From contig NZ_JBHULV010000052.1 in assembly GCF_042684645.1 (NCBI RefSeq), positions 205,229-269,228 of the forward strand: a DNA stretch of 64,000 nucleotides, given 5' to 3'. The position numbers and the translations under genes were made by a program. Below are positions 8,458-17,824 of the stretch, piece after piece. Each line of letters starts with the position of its first letter. The first letter of the stretch is position 1. The DNA comes from Pseudopedobacter alpinus. Its GTDB lineage: Bacteria > Bacteroidota > Bacteroidia > Sphingobacteriales > Sphingobacteriaceae. The notes below the pieces were generated by a model. That model saw only the letters and a program-made list of their open reading frames with translations. It had not been told where the DNA came from and ran no database searches.

Positions 8458-9005
8458 TGGTTCAAAAGTCACAAATTTTAACTTTAGAAATTCCAGCACA
8501 AGTAAGTAGCTATAAAATTATTATAGAAACTTGCTGTAATTTTATAAGTGATTTTTCTCCTTTGGCCAATGATTTTAAGCGAGTTGCTAAGTTTAAATTA
8601 GTGATTATGGAGTTGTTAACCAATGCGATGAAGCATTGTAAAATAACTTCTTTTTTAGAATTACATTATACTAATAACGAATTAACGATTAGAAAAAGAG
8701 ATGGAGGTTCGAGATTTACCTTTAAAGATTTTGATACCGATGAGCATTATCATTTTCCGTTAGTAAACTTTAAAGAACCTACTACCATACAAGCACTTTT
8801 AGGTAATAATTACCAGTTGGGGGTTACCTTAAAAAGCGAGCATTTGGTAGAGTTTTTAGAACCACCAGAAATTGATTACCTAAATATTAGTGAAATACCA
8901 GAAAATTTTGGTTTAATGATTATAAAACAATGTTCAGACGAGTTTCATTATTACTACAACCCAGATAAAGAGGAAAATGTGTTTGAAGTTTTGTTGAAGT
9001 TTTAA
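8457..9005 (+). CDS. RsbW-like ATPase/anti-sigma factor, divergent
   Basis: This 182-residue protein has the N-box of GHKL kinases, VIMELLTNAMKHC (about 49-61), with the Glu and Asn used for Mg-ATP. It then has a reduced G1 box, RDGGSRF (about 81-87), and a late FGLMIIKQCSDEFHYYY segment (about 153-170) like the C-terminus of RsbW proteins. Between them lie about 65 residues where the usual short ATP lid and glycine-rich G2 should be, so the ATP site looks altered. By position it is the kinase/binding partner of the STAS protein. Whether it still phosphorylates cannot be decided here. Confidence 0.82.
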   Translation: MVQKSQILTLEIPAQVSSYKIIIETCCNFISDFSPLANDFKRVAKFKLVIMELLTNAMKHCKITSFLELHYTNNELTIRKRDGGSRFTFKDFDTDEHYHFPLVNFKEPTTIQALLGNNYQLGVTLKSEHLVEFLEPPEIDYLNISEIPENFGLMIIKQCSDEFHYYYNPDKEENVFEVLLKF

Positions 9006-9056
9006 GCAAAAAAAATCAACCTATTCAACCTTTTATAAATTCCCTATCCAATCTGT

Positions 9057-9353
9057 TTAATCTATTTTAGCTAAAACTTTTTTATCTACATAAAAAGTCC
9101 CGAAAGGGATAAAACTAGCCAAAGAAACTAGCAAAATCATTTTAACGCCCCAACTTAACTTAATAGCAAAAAACAGGGTGTAAATTATATACAAAACAAA
9201 TAAACCACCATGTGCTGCCCCTACAATTTTCACAACAATAGGATAATCAAAATAATATTTTAACGGCATTGCTATAAATAGTAAAATTAATAAGCTTAAA
9301 CCTTCTAATAGGCATGTTAACCTAAATTGCCCAATTGCTGTTTTTAAATTCAT
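9057..9353 (-). CDS. DUF3817-family small membrane protein
   Basis: A 98-residue protein with three predicted membrane helices (about 13-31, 40-62 and 69-90). It has the family pattern FRLTCLLEGLSLLILLF at the start and AAHGGLFVLYI in the middle. Members are common small integral membrane proteins with no established function. The gene is convergent with the partner-switching operon, with 51 bases between the stops, and lies 12 bases downstream of the methyltransferase gene on the same strand, so it may be the last gene of that operon. Confidence 0.88.
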   Translation of the reverse strand: MNLKTAIGQFRLTCLLEGLSLLILLFIAMPLKYYFDYPIVVKIVGAAHGGLFVLYIIYTLFFAIKLSWGVKMILLVSLASFIPFGTFYVDKKVLAKID

Positions 9354-9365
9354 GTTTTGTTTTTT

Positions 9366-10532
9366 TTATGTTTTTTCTGCTAATATTACTATTTTTTGTT
9401 CTTTGTAATTGGTGGTAAAAAACAAGAAATTATTCCCACCATCTTTTAGTTTAAATTTTTTTTTAAGCTCATCAGGTTTAAGAATAAAATTACGGCAAAC
9501 CACATTTACTTGTTTTGGCACTTGTTTACCGTTAAAATTGTCAAACAAAAATTTGTTAATCACTTTAAATGACTTACCGGGGAAATCAACCAATTCATCT
9601 GAGGTATATAAATGACTGTGCTGGTGAATTTTACTGACTTCGTATTTTGTTGTCAACAATTTAAATAATCCAGCTTTTAAAATTGCGACATCTGGCTCGT
9701 ACAAGTAATTTAACAAAGGTTTTGCTGTTGGGTTAGCTGTTTTTTCTTCGCTAAATTTAAAAGGTATAATCTGTTGATGATCTTTGTTTAAAAGAACGCA
9801 AAAAATAGTAGGCTCTTCGGTTTTATTGTCTTCTAAAATAAATAGTAGTTCTTTACATTCATTTTTCACGCTTACTACATGTACCTCGCTAACATTTTTT
9901 AAATCTTTTAAAGCTGCTTGTACGTCTAGCATTGGCGCAGCCTTTATAATTACTTTAGTTGCATTTTTTAAATAAATATTTTGGTCTTCAACAACATTAG
10001 GTTCACAATCTTTTAATAAAAAAACTCTCCCTGTTTCTGCTCTTCTAGATGGGTCAACATAAATGGTGTCGTATTTGGTTTTCTGATATAAAACTGCTTT
10101 GCTATCGCCAACATTAAAACTGATGTTTTTGATGCCTAATTTTTCGAAATTGTGTTTTACAATTTCAGACAATTCTAAATTTAGTTCACAGTAAGTTACA
10201 GCAGAAGCTTTGTGAGCAAAATAATAATCATCAACCCCAAAACCGCCAGTTAAATCTAATAAAGGCCCATTATTTATTAATTGAGCTTTATAAGCAGCAG
10301 TAATTTCTGATGATGATTGCTCTAAATTTAATTTTGGAGGAAAAATAATGCTTTTAGTTTTGTACCAAGTAGGTAATTTTTTCTCAGTTTTATTTTTCCC
10401 TTCTATTTGCGTGGCAATTTCTTGTATAGTGATGCCTTCAAAAGGCGAACCTTTTAAAATGAGTTTATGTAAATCTGTTTTTAAGTTTTTTTGGATAAAA
10501 TCCTGAACTTTCTCGTCGCTAAATTTATTCAT
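9366..10532 (-). CDS. Class I SAM methyltransferase with THUMP-like C-terminus
   Basis: This 388-residue protein has a Rossmann methyltransferase core with motif I LLDLTGGFGVDDY (about 92-104) and a DPSRR catalytic-type motif in IYVDPSRRAE (about 156-165). The C-terminal part (about 290-388) resembles the THUMP-like domain found on Bacteroidota methyltransferases of this class. The domain suggests an RNA substrate, but no specific target is established. Its start overlaps the aspartate kinase stop by 8 bases, so the two genes are coupled. Confidence 0.88.
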   Translation of the reverse strand: MNKFSDEKVQDFIQKNLKTDLHKLILKGSPFEGITIQEIATQIEGKNKTEKKLPTWYKTKSIIFPPKLNLEQSSSEITAAYKAQLINNGPLLDLTGGFGVDDYYFAHKASAVTYCELNLELSEIVKHNFEKLGIKNISFNVGDSKAVLYQKTKYDTIYVDPSRRAETGRVFLLKDCEPNVVEDQNIYLKNATKVIIKAAPMLDVQAALKDLKNVSEVHVVSVKNECKELLFILEDNKTEEPTIFCVLLNKDHQQIIPFKFSEEKTANPTAKPLLNYLYEPDVAILKAGLFKLLTTKYEVSKIHQHSHLYTSDELVDFPGKSFKVINKFLFDNFNGKQVPKQVNVVCRNFILKPDELKKKFKLKDGGNNFLFFTTNYKEQKIVILAEKT

Positions 10533-11784
10533 CCTTTAAAATAAACTGAGCAGTATTACGGTTTCTTTGTTCTAAATAAATTTCGCCAGAAATATGTTTT
10601 TTAATGGTTTGCTCATTAGCATGTCTAATGGTAATGAGTTTTAAACCAGTATTATACCTTATGTCAAATTCTTCTGTCAACAGGTTTATCAATAGCTTAA
10701 ATTTATCATCTTGGTGATCATAACTAGCAGAAAAATTTAAAGCAGAGATCTGTAAAATATTCACTTTTATATAAACATCGGCGAAAGCTTTGAAAATATT
10801 TTGTAAATGTTTTTCAGTAATAAAAGATAAATCTTTGGTGTTTAAAGTGAGCAATAACTGATTTTTCTTTACAATAATAATAGGAGTGGAGCCGCTCATT
10901 TGCACTTCTTTTATCACTGTTCCGCTTTCTTTTGGGGCTAAAAATGGCTTTACAAATAAAGGAATTTGCTTGTTTTGTAAAGGCTTTATAGTTTTTGGGT
11001 GAATAACAGTTGCACCGTAATAAGTCATTTCTATAGCTTCTGTGTAAGAAAGCTCTTCAAATTTTATACAATCTTCAAACAGTTTTGGGTCGGCATTTAA
11101 AACTCCAGGTACATCTTTCCAAATGGTTACGCTTTGGGCATTTAAACAATTGGCAAAAATAGCGGCACTAAAGTCAGAACCTTCACGCCCTAATGTAGTG
11201 GTGAAGTTTTCTGAAGTATTACCAATAAAACCTTGTGTAATTGCAAAGCCTTTTTCTAGTATTTGCGGAATATTTTTTTGGATAAGTTGAGTTGTTTTAT
11301 CCCAATCTATTTTAGCTTCTCGGTAAATATTATCTGTTTGAATGTAAGAACGAGCATCCAACCACTGCGTTTTTAAATTAATACTGTTTAAATAATGACC
11401 AACAATTTTGCTTGAGATAATTTCGCCCATGGAAACCATTTGGTCGTAAATGAAATCAAAACCATCTACAGGTTCGTCTTCTAAAATCCATTCAATTTCT
11501 ACAAAAGCATTGTTTATATCATCATAAACAGCTTGGTTTTTATCTCCAAATAATTGGTGTATGATATTGAAATGATAGCTTTTTATCTCTTCAAAAACAG
11601 CATCAATATCATCAGTTTTATCAAAATAACCTTTAGCAAGTTTTTCTAAAGCATTGGTTGTTTTGCCCATTGCAGAAACTACAATCAGCAAATTTTTATC
11701 ATTTTGTAGCTTTAAAATCTCTCCTAAATTTTGTATTTCTTCTGCATCTTTAACAGATGCGCCTCCAAATTTAAATACCTGCAT
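10525..11784 (-). CDS. lysC: Aspartate kinase
   Basis: Phosphorylates aspartate at the entry of the lysine, threonine and methionine pathways. The 419-residue protein begins with the kinase signature VFKFGGASVKD. It contains GREGSDFSAAIFA (about 199-211) for substrate binding and a C-terminal ACT-like regulatory region (about 300-400). It is a monofunctional enzyme with no homoserine dehydrogenase fused. The gene is followed, with an 8-base overlap, by the THUMP-like methyltransferase and preceded by a lipoprotein gene two bases away, so this looks like one long minus-strand operon. The symbol lysC is by family and could be thrA-type in local use. Confidence 0.93.
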   Translation of the reverse strand: MQVFKFGGASVKDAEEIQNLGEILKLQNDKNLLIVVSAMGKTTNALEKLAKGYFDKTDDIDAVFEEIKSYHFNIIHQLFGDKNQAVYDDINNAFVEIEWILEDEPVDGFDFIYDQMVSMGEIISSKIVGHYLNSINLKTQWLDARSYIQTDNIYREAKIDWDKTTQLIQKNIPQILEKGFAITQGFIGNTSENFTTTLGREGSDFSAAIFANCLNAQSVTIWKDVPGVLNADPKLFEDCIKFEELSYTEAIEMTYYGATVIHPKTIKPLQNKQIPLFVKPFLAPKESGTVIKEVQMSGSTPIIIVKKNQLLLTLNTKDLSFITEKHLQNIFKAFADVYIKVNILQISALNFSASYDHQDDKFKLLINLLTEEFDIRYNTGLKLITIRHANEQTIKKHISGEIYLEQRNRNTAQFILKDE

Positions 11785-11786
11785 TT

Positions 11787-12596
11787 TTAATTTGTATATT
11801 TTGAAATGATGCTGTTTGGTTTAATTAAATCTTTAATTGCCGAGTATGGAATTAATAATTCTGTGGTTCCTTCGGCGTAAGATTTAATCTCGTAAGGGTT
11901 GTATAAAAACTTTAAACCTTCATTAGTAATCAGAAAGTTTTGGTTTAAAGCAAATTTTTGGTTTTCAAAAAAATATCTTTCTAAAGGCTCAGTTTCTGTT
12001 AAACCTTCATCTTTCCTAAATATTTTTTCTGCAATTGCAGTTAGTTTATTGTTATAATCTGCAATCAATAAATCATCTAATTTTATTTCTTGTTGTAGTT
12101 TTTTATCCCAATTAAGGTATAAAATAGTAGCTAAACCATGTGCACCGGCAGTATAAGCATAGGTTGTATAAATAAAATTTATTTGTTGGCTATCTTGTTT
12201 AAAAACCGTAAAATCTTGATCCCAAGCGTAACCAGCAGCAGATTCTGGAAATTCTTTTCTGTAATCTTCAAATTCTTTCAAAAAATTAATTGCAGCAGTC
12301 TCTAAATTTAAACTTGGTTTTTCTGCCATCGGTTGTGAAGCAAGGCGTTTCTTAATCCAAAGATTTAAAGAAATTTCATTATCGTTAAATTTAGGGTATG
12401 ATGCTTTAACATAAGCAATTTTTAAGCTATCTGGTTTGTCTTTTAAATCGGCAGGTACTTTTTCAAAATCAATAATTTCATAAAATAAACTATCGTTATT
12501 TTGTGTGCTATTAGCAGATCCCTTATCGGTATTCTTATTGGTGTTTTGGCAGGCTGTAAAGCTGATAGAAAATAATAAAATAAAAAAATACTTCAT
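11787..12596 (-). CDS. DUF3298/RsiV-like lipoprotein
   Basis: A 269-residue exported lipoprotein. The signal peptide ends in a lipobox with Cys16 (SISFTAC), followed by a polar, Asn/Thr-rich linker. The central and C-terminal parts carry the DUF4163/DUF3298 pattern: YTAGAHGLATILY (about 152-164) and FLYNPYEIKSYAEG (about 236-249). In RsiV of Bacillus this fold binds lysozyme, but no anti-sigma segment or membrane helix beyond the lipid anchor is present here, so that function should not be transferred. It lies between GNAT and aspartate kinase genes in a tightly packed operon. Confidence 0.87.
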   Translation of the reverse strand: MKYFFILLFSISFTACQNTNKNTDKGSANSTQNNDSLFYEIIDFEKVPADLKDKPDSLKIAYVKASYPKFNDNEISLNLWIKKRLASQPMAEKPSLNLETAAINFLKEFEDYRKEFPESAAGYAWDQDFTVFKQDSQQINFIYTTYAYTAGAHGLATILYLNWDKKLQQEIKLDDLLIADYNNKLTAIAEKIFRKDEGLTETEPLERYFFENQKFALNQNFLITNEGLKFLYNPYEIKSYAEGTTELLIPYSAIKDLIKPNSIISKYTN

Positions 12597-12599
12597 TTT

Positions 12600-13064
12600 T
12601 TAAGCTTGAATTTGTTTTTCGGATAATGCAACGTTTAACCAACCGTCTTCAAAAGAAGCTTCATATTTATTGTAAAAGTTAATAGCAGGTTGGTTCCAAT
12701 CTAAAACTTGCCAAACCATGCCTTTGTAATTATTGGTTTTTGCTTCTTCAATGGTTCTTTCAAAAAGTAATTTACCAATGCCTTGGCCACGCATTTTTTC
12801 GGTTACTATAAAATCTTCTAAATATAAACGGCAACCTTTCCAGGTAGAATACCTAATATAATATAAAGCAAAACCTTCAATGTTGCCATCGCAAACAGCA
12901 ACAAAAGCTTTCCATACGGGTTTATCACCAAAACCGGCTGCAATAAAATCAGCTAAAGAAACGGTAACTTCTTCGGGTGCTTTTTCATATAAAGCTAATT
13001 CATGTATTAACTCTAACATTCGCTCGCAGTCTTCTTGCACTGCAAATCTTATAGAAATACCCAT
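12600..13064 (-). CDS. GNAT family N-acetyltransferase (diamine acetyltransferase-like)
   Basis: This 154-residue acetyltransferase carries the acetyl-CoA-binding motif VTEKMRGQGIGKLLFERT (about 97-114) and a downstream WQVLDWNQPAINFYNKY block, which is typical of the spermidine/diamine acetyltransferase branch. An LYLEDFIV strand precedes motif A. It starts one base before the YggS stop codon region and ends three bases before the lipoprotein gene, so it is in an operon. The acceptor amine is not certain. Confidence 0.92.
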   Translation of the reverse strand: MGISIRFAVQEDCERMLELIHELALYEKAPEEVTVSLADFIAAGFGDKPVWKAFVAVCDGNIEGFALYYIRYSTWKGCRLYLEDFIVTEKMRGQGIGKLLFERTIEEAKTNNYKGMVWQVLDWNQPAINFYNKYEASFEDGWLNVALSEKQIQA

Positions 13065-13760
13065 TTAATTTTCTTCGTTTTTTAAATGAGGGATAACCCT
13101 TTTTCCAAAAATATCGCTTCCAATGCGTACCAAAGTTGCACCTTGCTCAATAGCACTTTTATAATCGGCACTCATACCCATAGAAAGTTCTTTAAAACTA
13201 TCTTCTTTTCTAAAATAACTAAGCTTAATGCCATCAAAGAGGGTTTTTAACTCGTAAAACTCTTCTTTAATTTGTTTCGGATTCTCAACATTAGAAGCTA
13301 TACCCATTAAACCAACAATCCTTACGTTTTGCAACTCGGTAAACTCCTGAGCTTCTAAAAGCTCAATGGCTTCATCAAAGCCCAAACCAAATTTTGTTTC
13401 TTCATCAGCAATATAAATTTGAAGCAAACAGTCAATTACGCGGTTGTGCTTTATAGCTTGTTTATTAATTTCAACCAATAGTTTCAAGCTATCCACACCA
13501 TGAATTAAACTGATAAAAGGTGCTATATATTTTACTTTATTACTTTGTAAATGCCCTACTAAATGCCACTCAATATCTTTTGGTAAATGCTCATGTTTTT
13601 CTACCATTTCTTGTACTTGGTTTTCACCAAATATTCTTTGTCCGGCTGCATAAGCTTCCAAAATATCTTCATTAGGTTTGGTTTTAGAAACCGCCACTAA
13701 TTTCACATCTGCAACTTCAATTTCGTTTTTTAATGATTTTATATTGTCTGTAATGCTCAT
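13065..13760 (-). CDS. YggS-family pyridoxal phosphate homeostasis protein
   Basis: A 231-residue single-domain PLP-binding TIM-barrel protein that keeps PLP balanced rather than catalysing a known reaction. The PLP lysine lies in KLVAVSKTKP (about 20-29). Further family motifs are FGENQVQE (about 44-51), WHLVGHLQSNKVKY (about 65-78) and the phosphate-binding LSMGMSADY with VRIGSDIFG near the end. It is the first gene of the run YggS-GNAT-lipoprotein-aspartate kinase-methyltransferase. It faces the divergent DUF4296 gene across 114 bases. Confidence 0.95.
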   Translation of the reverse strand: MSITDNIKSLKNEIEVADVKLVAVSKTKPNEDILEAYAAGQRIFGENQVQEMVEKHEHLPKDIEWHLVGHLQSNKVKYIAPFISLIHGVDSLKLLVEINKQAIKHNRVIDCLLQIYIADEETKFGLGFDEAIELLEAQEFTELQNVRIVGLMGIASNVENPKQIKEEFYELKTLFDGIKLSYFRKEDSFKELSMGMSADYKSAIEQGATLVRIGSDIFGKRVIPHLKNEEN

Positions 13761-13874
13761 TTATGCGTAATTTTATCCTTTTATTTGTCAAAAATACAAA
13801 TGCTTGTCTTATAATTAGAATCTTAAGTTCATATTAAAGACATAAAAATTATTTAACATCGTTTAAAAAATATC

Positions 13875-14273
13875 ATGAAGAATGTAGTAATCATTTTTGT
13901 TCTTGCTTTAGGCATTTTATCCTGTAATCAAAATGAGTTACCTAAAAATGTGATGGATGAACAAAAACTGGTTAAAGTGTTAGTAGATATGGAAATTACA
14001 GACTCTTATTTAAACCATGTTTACCAACCAGATACCCAAAAAATGCAAGCGCATACCAGATATAATTATATTTTTAAAAAGCATAAAATAGATTCTGCAA
14101 AGTTTACAAATAGCTTAAAATATTACAGTTTAGACCCGAAAAATATGCATGCTATTTACACACTTGTTGAAGATAGCATTACCAAATGGGAAATAGCCTT
14201 AAAGCCTAAGCCAAAAAGAGTTAAAAAAGTAAAGAAAGTTAAAAACGTTAAGGATGATTTACCCGTACAATAG
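13875..14273 (+). CDS. DUF4296-family lipoprotein
   Basis: This 132-residue protein has a signal peptide with lipobox LGILSCNQNE (Cys17). The DUF4296 pattern follows: KLVKVLVDMEITDSYL, then HTRYNYIFKKHKID with the FKKH-type motif, and a final helix. The tail is very Lys-rich (KPKPKRVKKVKKVKNVKDD). DUF4296 proteins are small exported Bacteroidota proteins of unknown function. The gene overlaps the start of mutS2 by 20 bases, so they share a transcript. Confidence 0.9.
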   Translation: MKNVVIIFVLALGILSCNQNELPKNVMDEQKLVKVLVDMEITDSYLNHVYQPDTQKMQAHTRYNYIFKKHKIDSAKFTNSLKYYSLDPKNMHAIYTLVEDSITKWEIALKPKPKRVKKVKKVKNVKDDLPVQ

Positions 14274-16623
14274 TTTACAAAAATTAGGGTTTGATGATAT
14301 TAAGAACCTAATAAAAAGTTTTTGTATTAGTGAGATGGGCCGGGGAATGGTGGATAAAATCCAATTCATGAGCCAATATGATCAAATAAATAAATTTTTA
14401 AGGCAAACAGCAGAGTTTAAAAATATTATTGAAAATGACCAGCCTTTACCCATTCAGAGCTTTTTTGATATTAAAAAATTAGCCGAAAAAGCTAAGATTG
14501 AAGGCACTTTTTTAAGTGACGAAGAGGTTTTTCAAATTTATAGTTCTTTACAAACTGTTTTTGCTGTAATTAAGTATTTTGAAGATAGAAACGGTTTATA
14601 CCCAAACTTGGAGGCTTTATTTGAGCATTTGCCTATAGAAAAAAATATATTAAGACACATTGAAGCTGTAATTGATGTTAAAGGTAAAATGAAACCAAAT
14701 GCATCAAGGTTATTGGCAGAAATTACCACAGCCATTGCCAAGGCAGAACAGGAAGCCTTAAAAAAGATTGACCAAATTTATAAGAACGCACAAAACAATA
14801 ATTGGGTGGCAGATGGCAGTTTAACCATGCGAGATGGAAGAATTTGCATCCCTATTTTAGCAGAAAACAAACGTAAACTGAAAGGATTTGTTCACGATGA
14901 ATCTGCATCTGGCCAAACGGTTTATATAGAACCAGAAGAAGTTTTTGCTTTAAATAATAAGATTAGGGATTTAGAGTTCGAGAAACGTAGGGAAATCATC
15001 AGGATTTTAACGGAATTAACCAATCAGTTAAGACCTTATGTGCCAATTTTATTTTCTTACCACGGCTTTTTAACCAAGCTTGATTTTGTGAGGGCCAAAG
15101 CTTTATTTGCTATAAAAATTGATGCAAATATGCCTCTTTTAGTAAATGAAACTAGGCTGAAACTCATTAATGCTAAACACCCACTTTTATTGTTGAACCA
15201 TAAAGAAAGTGGTAAACCTGTAGTGCCTTTAAACGTTCATTTAGACCCAACTGTAAGAATTTTATTGGTATCAGGCCCAAACGCTGGGGGTAAATCTGTG
15301 GCCATGAAAACGGTAGGTTTATTACAGATAATGGTACAAGCAGGTTTGTTAATTCCTGCTGATGCTGAGTCGGAAATTGGAGTTTTTAAACAGCTTTTTG
15401 CAGATATAGGCGACGATCAATCTATTGAGAGTGATTTAAGTACGTATAGCGCACATCTATCTAAAATGAAGTATTTTACAGAGCATAGTTCTGCTAAAAC
15501 TTTAATCTTAATTGATGAATTTGGTACAGGTACCGATCCGCTTTTTGGTGGCCCAATTGCCGAAGCGGTGTTGGAGCAATTGAATCAAAAAAAATCTTTC
15601 GGGATGATTACCACGCATTACTCAAACCTTAAATTATTTGCCAATAGTGCCCCAGGTTTAGAAAACGCTTCCATGGTTTTTGATAACATAAATTTACAAC
15701 CCATGTACATGTTAGAAATGGGAAAACCAGGTAGTTCTTATGCTTTTGAAATTGCGCAAAAAATAGGTTTATCAAAACATTTGATAGATTTAGCAAAAAG
15801 TAAGATTAGCGTACAGCAAAGAAAAATTGATACCCTTTTGGTAGATTTAGAGCGGGACAAAAAAGAGGTGTTTGATAGCAAAATTGCTTTGGATAAACAA
15901 CAAAGCAAATACAAATCTTTATTAGAAGAAAACGAAAAACTTAAAGCTTATTACGAAGAAAATAAGCGAAATCTGATACGTGAAGCTAAGTTAGAAGCAC
16001 AACAAATTATTAAAAACGCTAATAAGTTAGTTGAAAACACCATCTCGGAAATTAAAGAAGCTAACGCTGATAAAGCAACCACCCAAACTTTAAGAGCTAA
16101 TTTAAATACCGAGCTTAAAAAGAATGAAACCAAGCCTTTGCCTCCAACAAAACAACAACAAAAAGAGAGCGAAGAAATTGAAGTTGGCGATTGGGTTAAA
16201 ATGCCCGATAGCGAAAACTTAGCTCAGGTTTTAGAGATTGCAAAAGACAATTTGATAGTTGCTTTTGGCGAATTACGATCTGTGATTAAGAAAAAGCGTG
16301 TTATTAAAGTTTCTAACAAAAGTGTACCAAAAGCAGTTAAAAATTTTGGAACATCTACTTATTCGGAATCTGCCATGAGCTTTTCACCAGAAATTGATTT
16401 GAGAGGTAAACGAGGGGAAGATGCTGTGGCAGAACTGGAAAGATATTTTGATAGAGCAGTAATGTTTGGTTTTTCATCTTTTAAAGTGATACATGGTAAA
16501 GGCGATGGCATTTTACGCAAACTGATTCGCAACTATTTAAAAAACTATCCTCAAGTTGATAAATTGGAAGACGAACATGTAGATAGAGGAGGAGATGGAA
16601 TTACCTATGTATATTTGAGATAA
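14254..16623 (+). CDS. mutS2: MutS2 family protein (DNA/ribosome-acting ATPase with Smr domain)
   Basis: This 789-residue protein has the MutS core and ATPase with Walker A GPNAGGKS at 341-348 and Walker B LILIDEFGTGTD at about 418-429. A long coiled coil follows (about 500-620), then a KOW-like stretch and a C-terminal Smr nuclease domain (about 710-789) with IDLRGKRGEDA and HGKGDGILR. It lacks the mismatch-recognition domain I of MutS. In other bacteria MutS2 suppresses recombination and takes part in rescue of collided ribosomes. The ATG at 14254 follows GTTAAGG and lies inside the end of the DUF4296 gene. Length and domains are complete. Confidence 0.96.
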   Translation: MIYPYNSLQKLGFDDIKNLIKSFCISEMGRGMVDKIQFMSQYDQINKFLRQTAEFKNIIENDQPLPIQSFFDIKKLAEKAKIEGTFLSDEEVFQIYSSLQTVFAVIKYFEDRNGLYPNLEALFEHLPIEKNILRHIEAVIDVKGKMKPNASRLLAEITTAIAKAEQEALKKIDQIYKNAQNNNWVADGSLTMRDGRICIPILAENKRKLKGFVHDESASGQTVYIEPEEVFALNNKIRDLEFEKRREIIRILTELTNQLRPYVPILFSYHGFLTKLDFVRAKALFAIKIDANMPLLVNETRLKLINAKHPLLLLNHKESGKPVVPLNVHLDPTVRILLVSGPNAGGKSVAMKTVGLLQIMVQAGLLIPADAESEIGVFKQLFADIGDDQSIESDLSTYSAHLSKMKYFTEHSSAKTLILIDEFGTGTDPLFGGPIAEAVLEQLNQKKSFGMITTHYSNLKLFANSAPGLENASMVFDNINLQPMYMLEMGKPGSSYAFEIAQKIGLSKHLIDLAKSKISVQQRKIDTLLVDLERDKKEVFDSKIALDKQQSKYKSLLEENEKLKAYYEENKRNLIREAKLEAQQIIKNANKLVENTISEIKEANADKATTQTLRANLNTELKKNETKPLPPTKQQQKESEEIEVGDWVKMPDSENLAQVLEIAKDNLIVAFGELRSVIKKKRVIKVSNKSVPKAVKNFGTSTYSESAMSFSPEIDLRGKRGEDAVAELERYFDRAVMFGFSSFKVIHGKGDGILRKLIRNYLKNYPQVDKLEDEHVDRGGDGITYVYLR

Positions 16624-16668
16624 AACTATTTTAAGTTAAATTACGTTAATTTTTAAAACCTTTTTAAA

Positions 16669-17766
16669 ATGAGACATTTAACTTTAACCCTAGTGTTTTT
16701 GACTTTGTTAGCTTGTAAAAAATCTAATAAACCAGAAACACAAGTGAGCAATGAACCTGTAGAGTTACAAACCTCCATCATAGCATCGGGTTTAATCCAA
16801 CCTTGGGAAATTATTTTTGGCCCAGATGAGCAATTATGGATTACAGAAAGAGCCGGTAAAATAAGTAAGGTAAACCCTGTTACCAAACAAATAACACCGC
16901 TTATTACTATTGCAGATGTGGTGGCTAACGGAGAGGGAGGTTTGTTAGGGATGGTCCTTCATCCCAATTTTGAAACATCGCCTTTTGTTTATGTGGTTTA
17001 CAACTACAATGCTAGCAACGGCTATAAAGAAAAGGTAGTGCGCTATACTTTTACTAATAATACCTTAAGCAACCCCACCGTTATTATTCAAGATATTACC
17101 GCTAGCAACATTCATAATGGAAGCAGGCTGCTAATTAGTGCCGATAATAAATTAATAATGACTACTGGAGACGCTGCAAATACTTCTTTGTCTCAAAATA
17201 TGAACTCCTTATCTGGCAAAATTCTACGGTTAAATTTAGACGGTTCAGTCCCTGCTGATAATCCATTTGCAGGAAGCTATATTTATACATTAGGACATCG
17301 CAATTCGCAAGGTTTAGCATTTGTTGGAAATAAACTATTTTCATCAGAACATGGACCAAATACAGATGACGAAGTGAATTTGATTGAACCCGGAAGAAAT
17401 TACGGATGGCCAAATGTAGCAGGTTTTTGCGATAATGCTTCTGAAAATGCATTTTGCGCAGTAAACAACGTTGCAGAGCCTTTAATTAATTGGACACCAA
17501 CTATTGCCACCGCAGGTTTAACCTATTATAATAACGATGCCATCCCTCAATGGAAAAATTCACTATTATTAACCACCTTAAAAGCCAGTAAAATTGTTCA
17601 GTTAAAATTAAACAGTACACAAACCGCTATTGATAGTCAGCAAGATTTTTATGCCAATGAATTTGGTAGAAAGAGAGCAATTTGTGTTGGCAAACAAGGC
17701 GAGGTTTATTTTATCACCGGAAACGGTAATGATGATAAAATTGTGATGATAAGTGCCAAACAGTAG
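16669..17766 (+). CDS. PQQ-dependent sugar dehydrogenase (glucose/sorbosone type) lipoprotein
   Basis: A 365-residue exported protein with a lipobox at LTLLACKK (Cys16). The beta-propeller domain has the family motifs LIQPWEIIFGPDEQLWITER (about 43-62), GGLLGMVLHPNF (about 91-102), the IHNGSRLL segment with the catalytic-type His and LGHRNSQGLAF (about 208-218). A SEHGPNTDDEVNLIEPGRNY segment (two ligand-type blocks) is also normal for this family. It probably oxidises an aldose in the periplasm if PQQ is available; no PQQ synthesis genes are in the window. It stands alone on the plus strand. Confidence 0.9.
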   Translation: MRHLTLTLVFLTLLACKKSNKPETQVSNEPVELQTSIIASGLIQPWEIIFGPDEQLWITERAGKISKVNPVTKQITPLITIADVVANGEGGLLGMVLHPNFETSPFVYVVYNYNASNGYKEKVVRYTFTNNTLSNPTVIIQDITASNIHNGSRLLISADNKLIMTTGDAANTSLSQNMNSLSGKILRLNLDGSVPADNPFAGSYIYTLGHRNSQGLAFVGNKLFSSEHGPNTDDEVNLIEPGRNYGWPNVAGFCDNASENAFCAVNNVAEPLINWTPTIATAGLTYYNNDAIPQWKNSLLLTTLKASKIVQLKLNSTQTAIDSQQDFYANEFGRKRAICVGKQGEVYFITGNGNDDKIVMISAKQ

Positions 17767-17824
17767 CTGTAATTTTACTTTCTATTTGAGATTATATCTT
17801 TTACCTTAGTAAAAACCCTAAATA

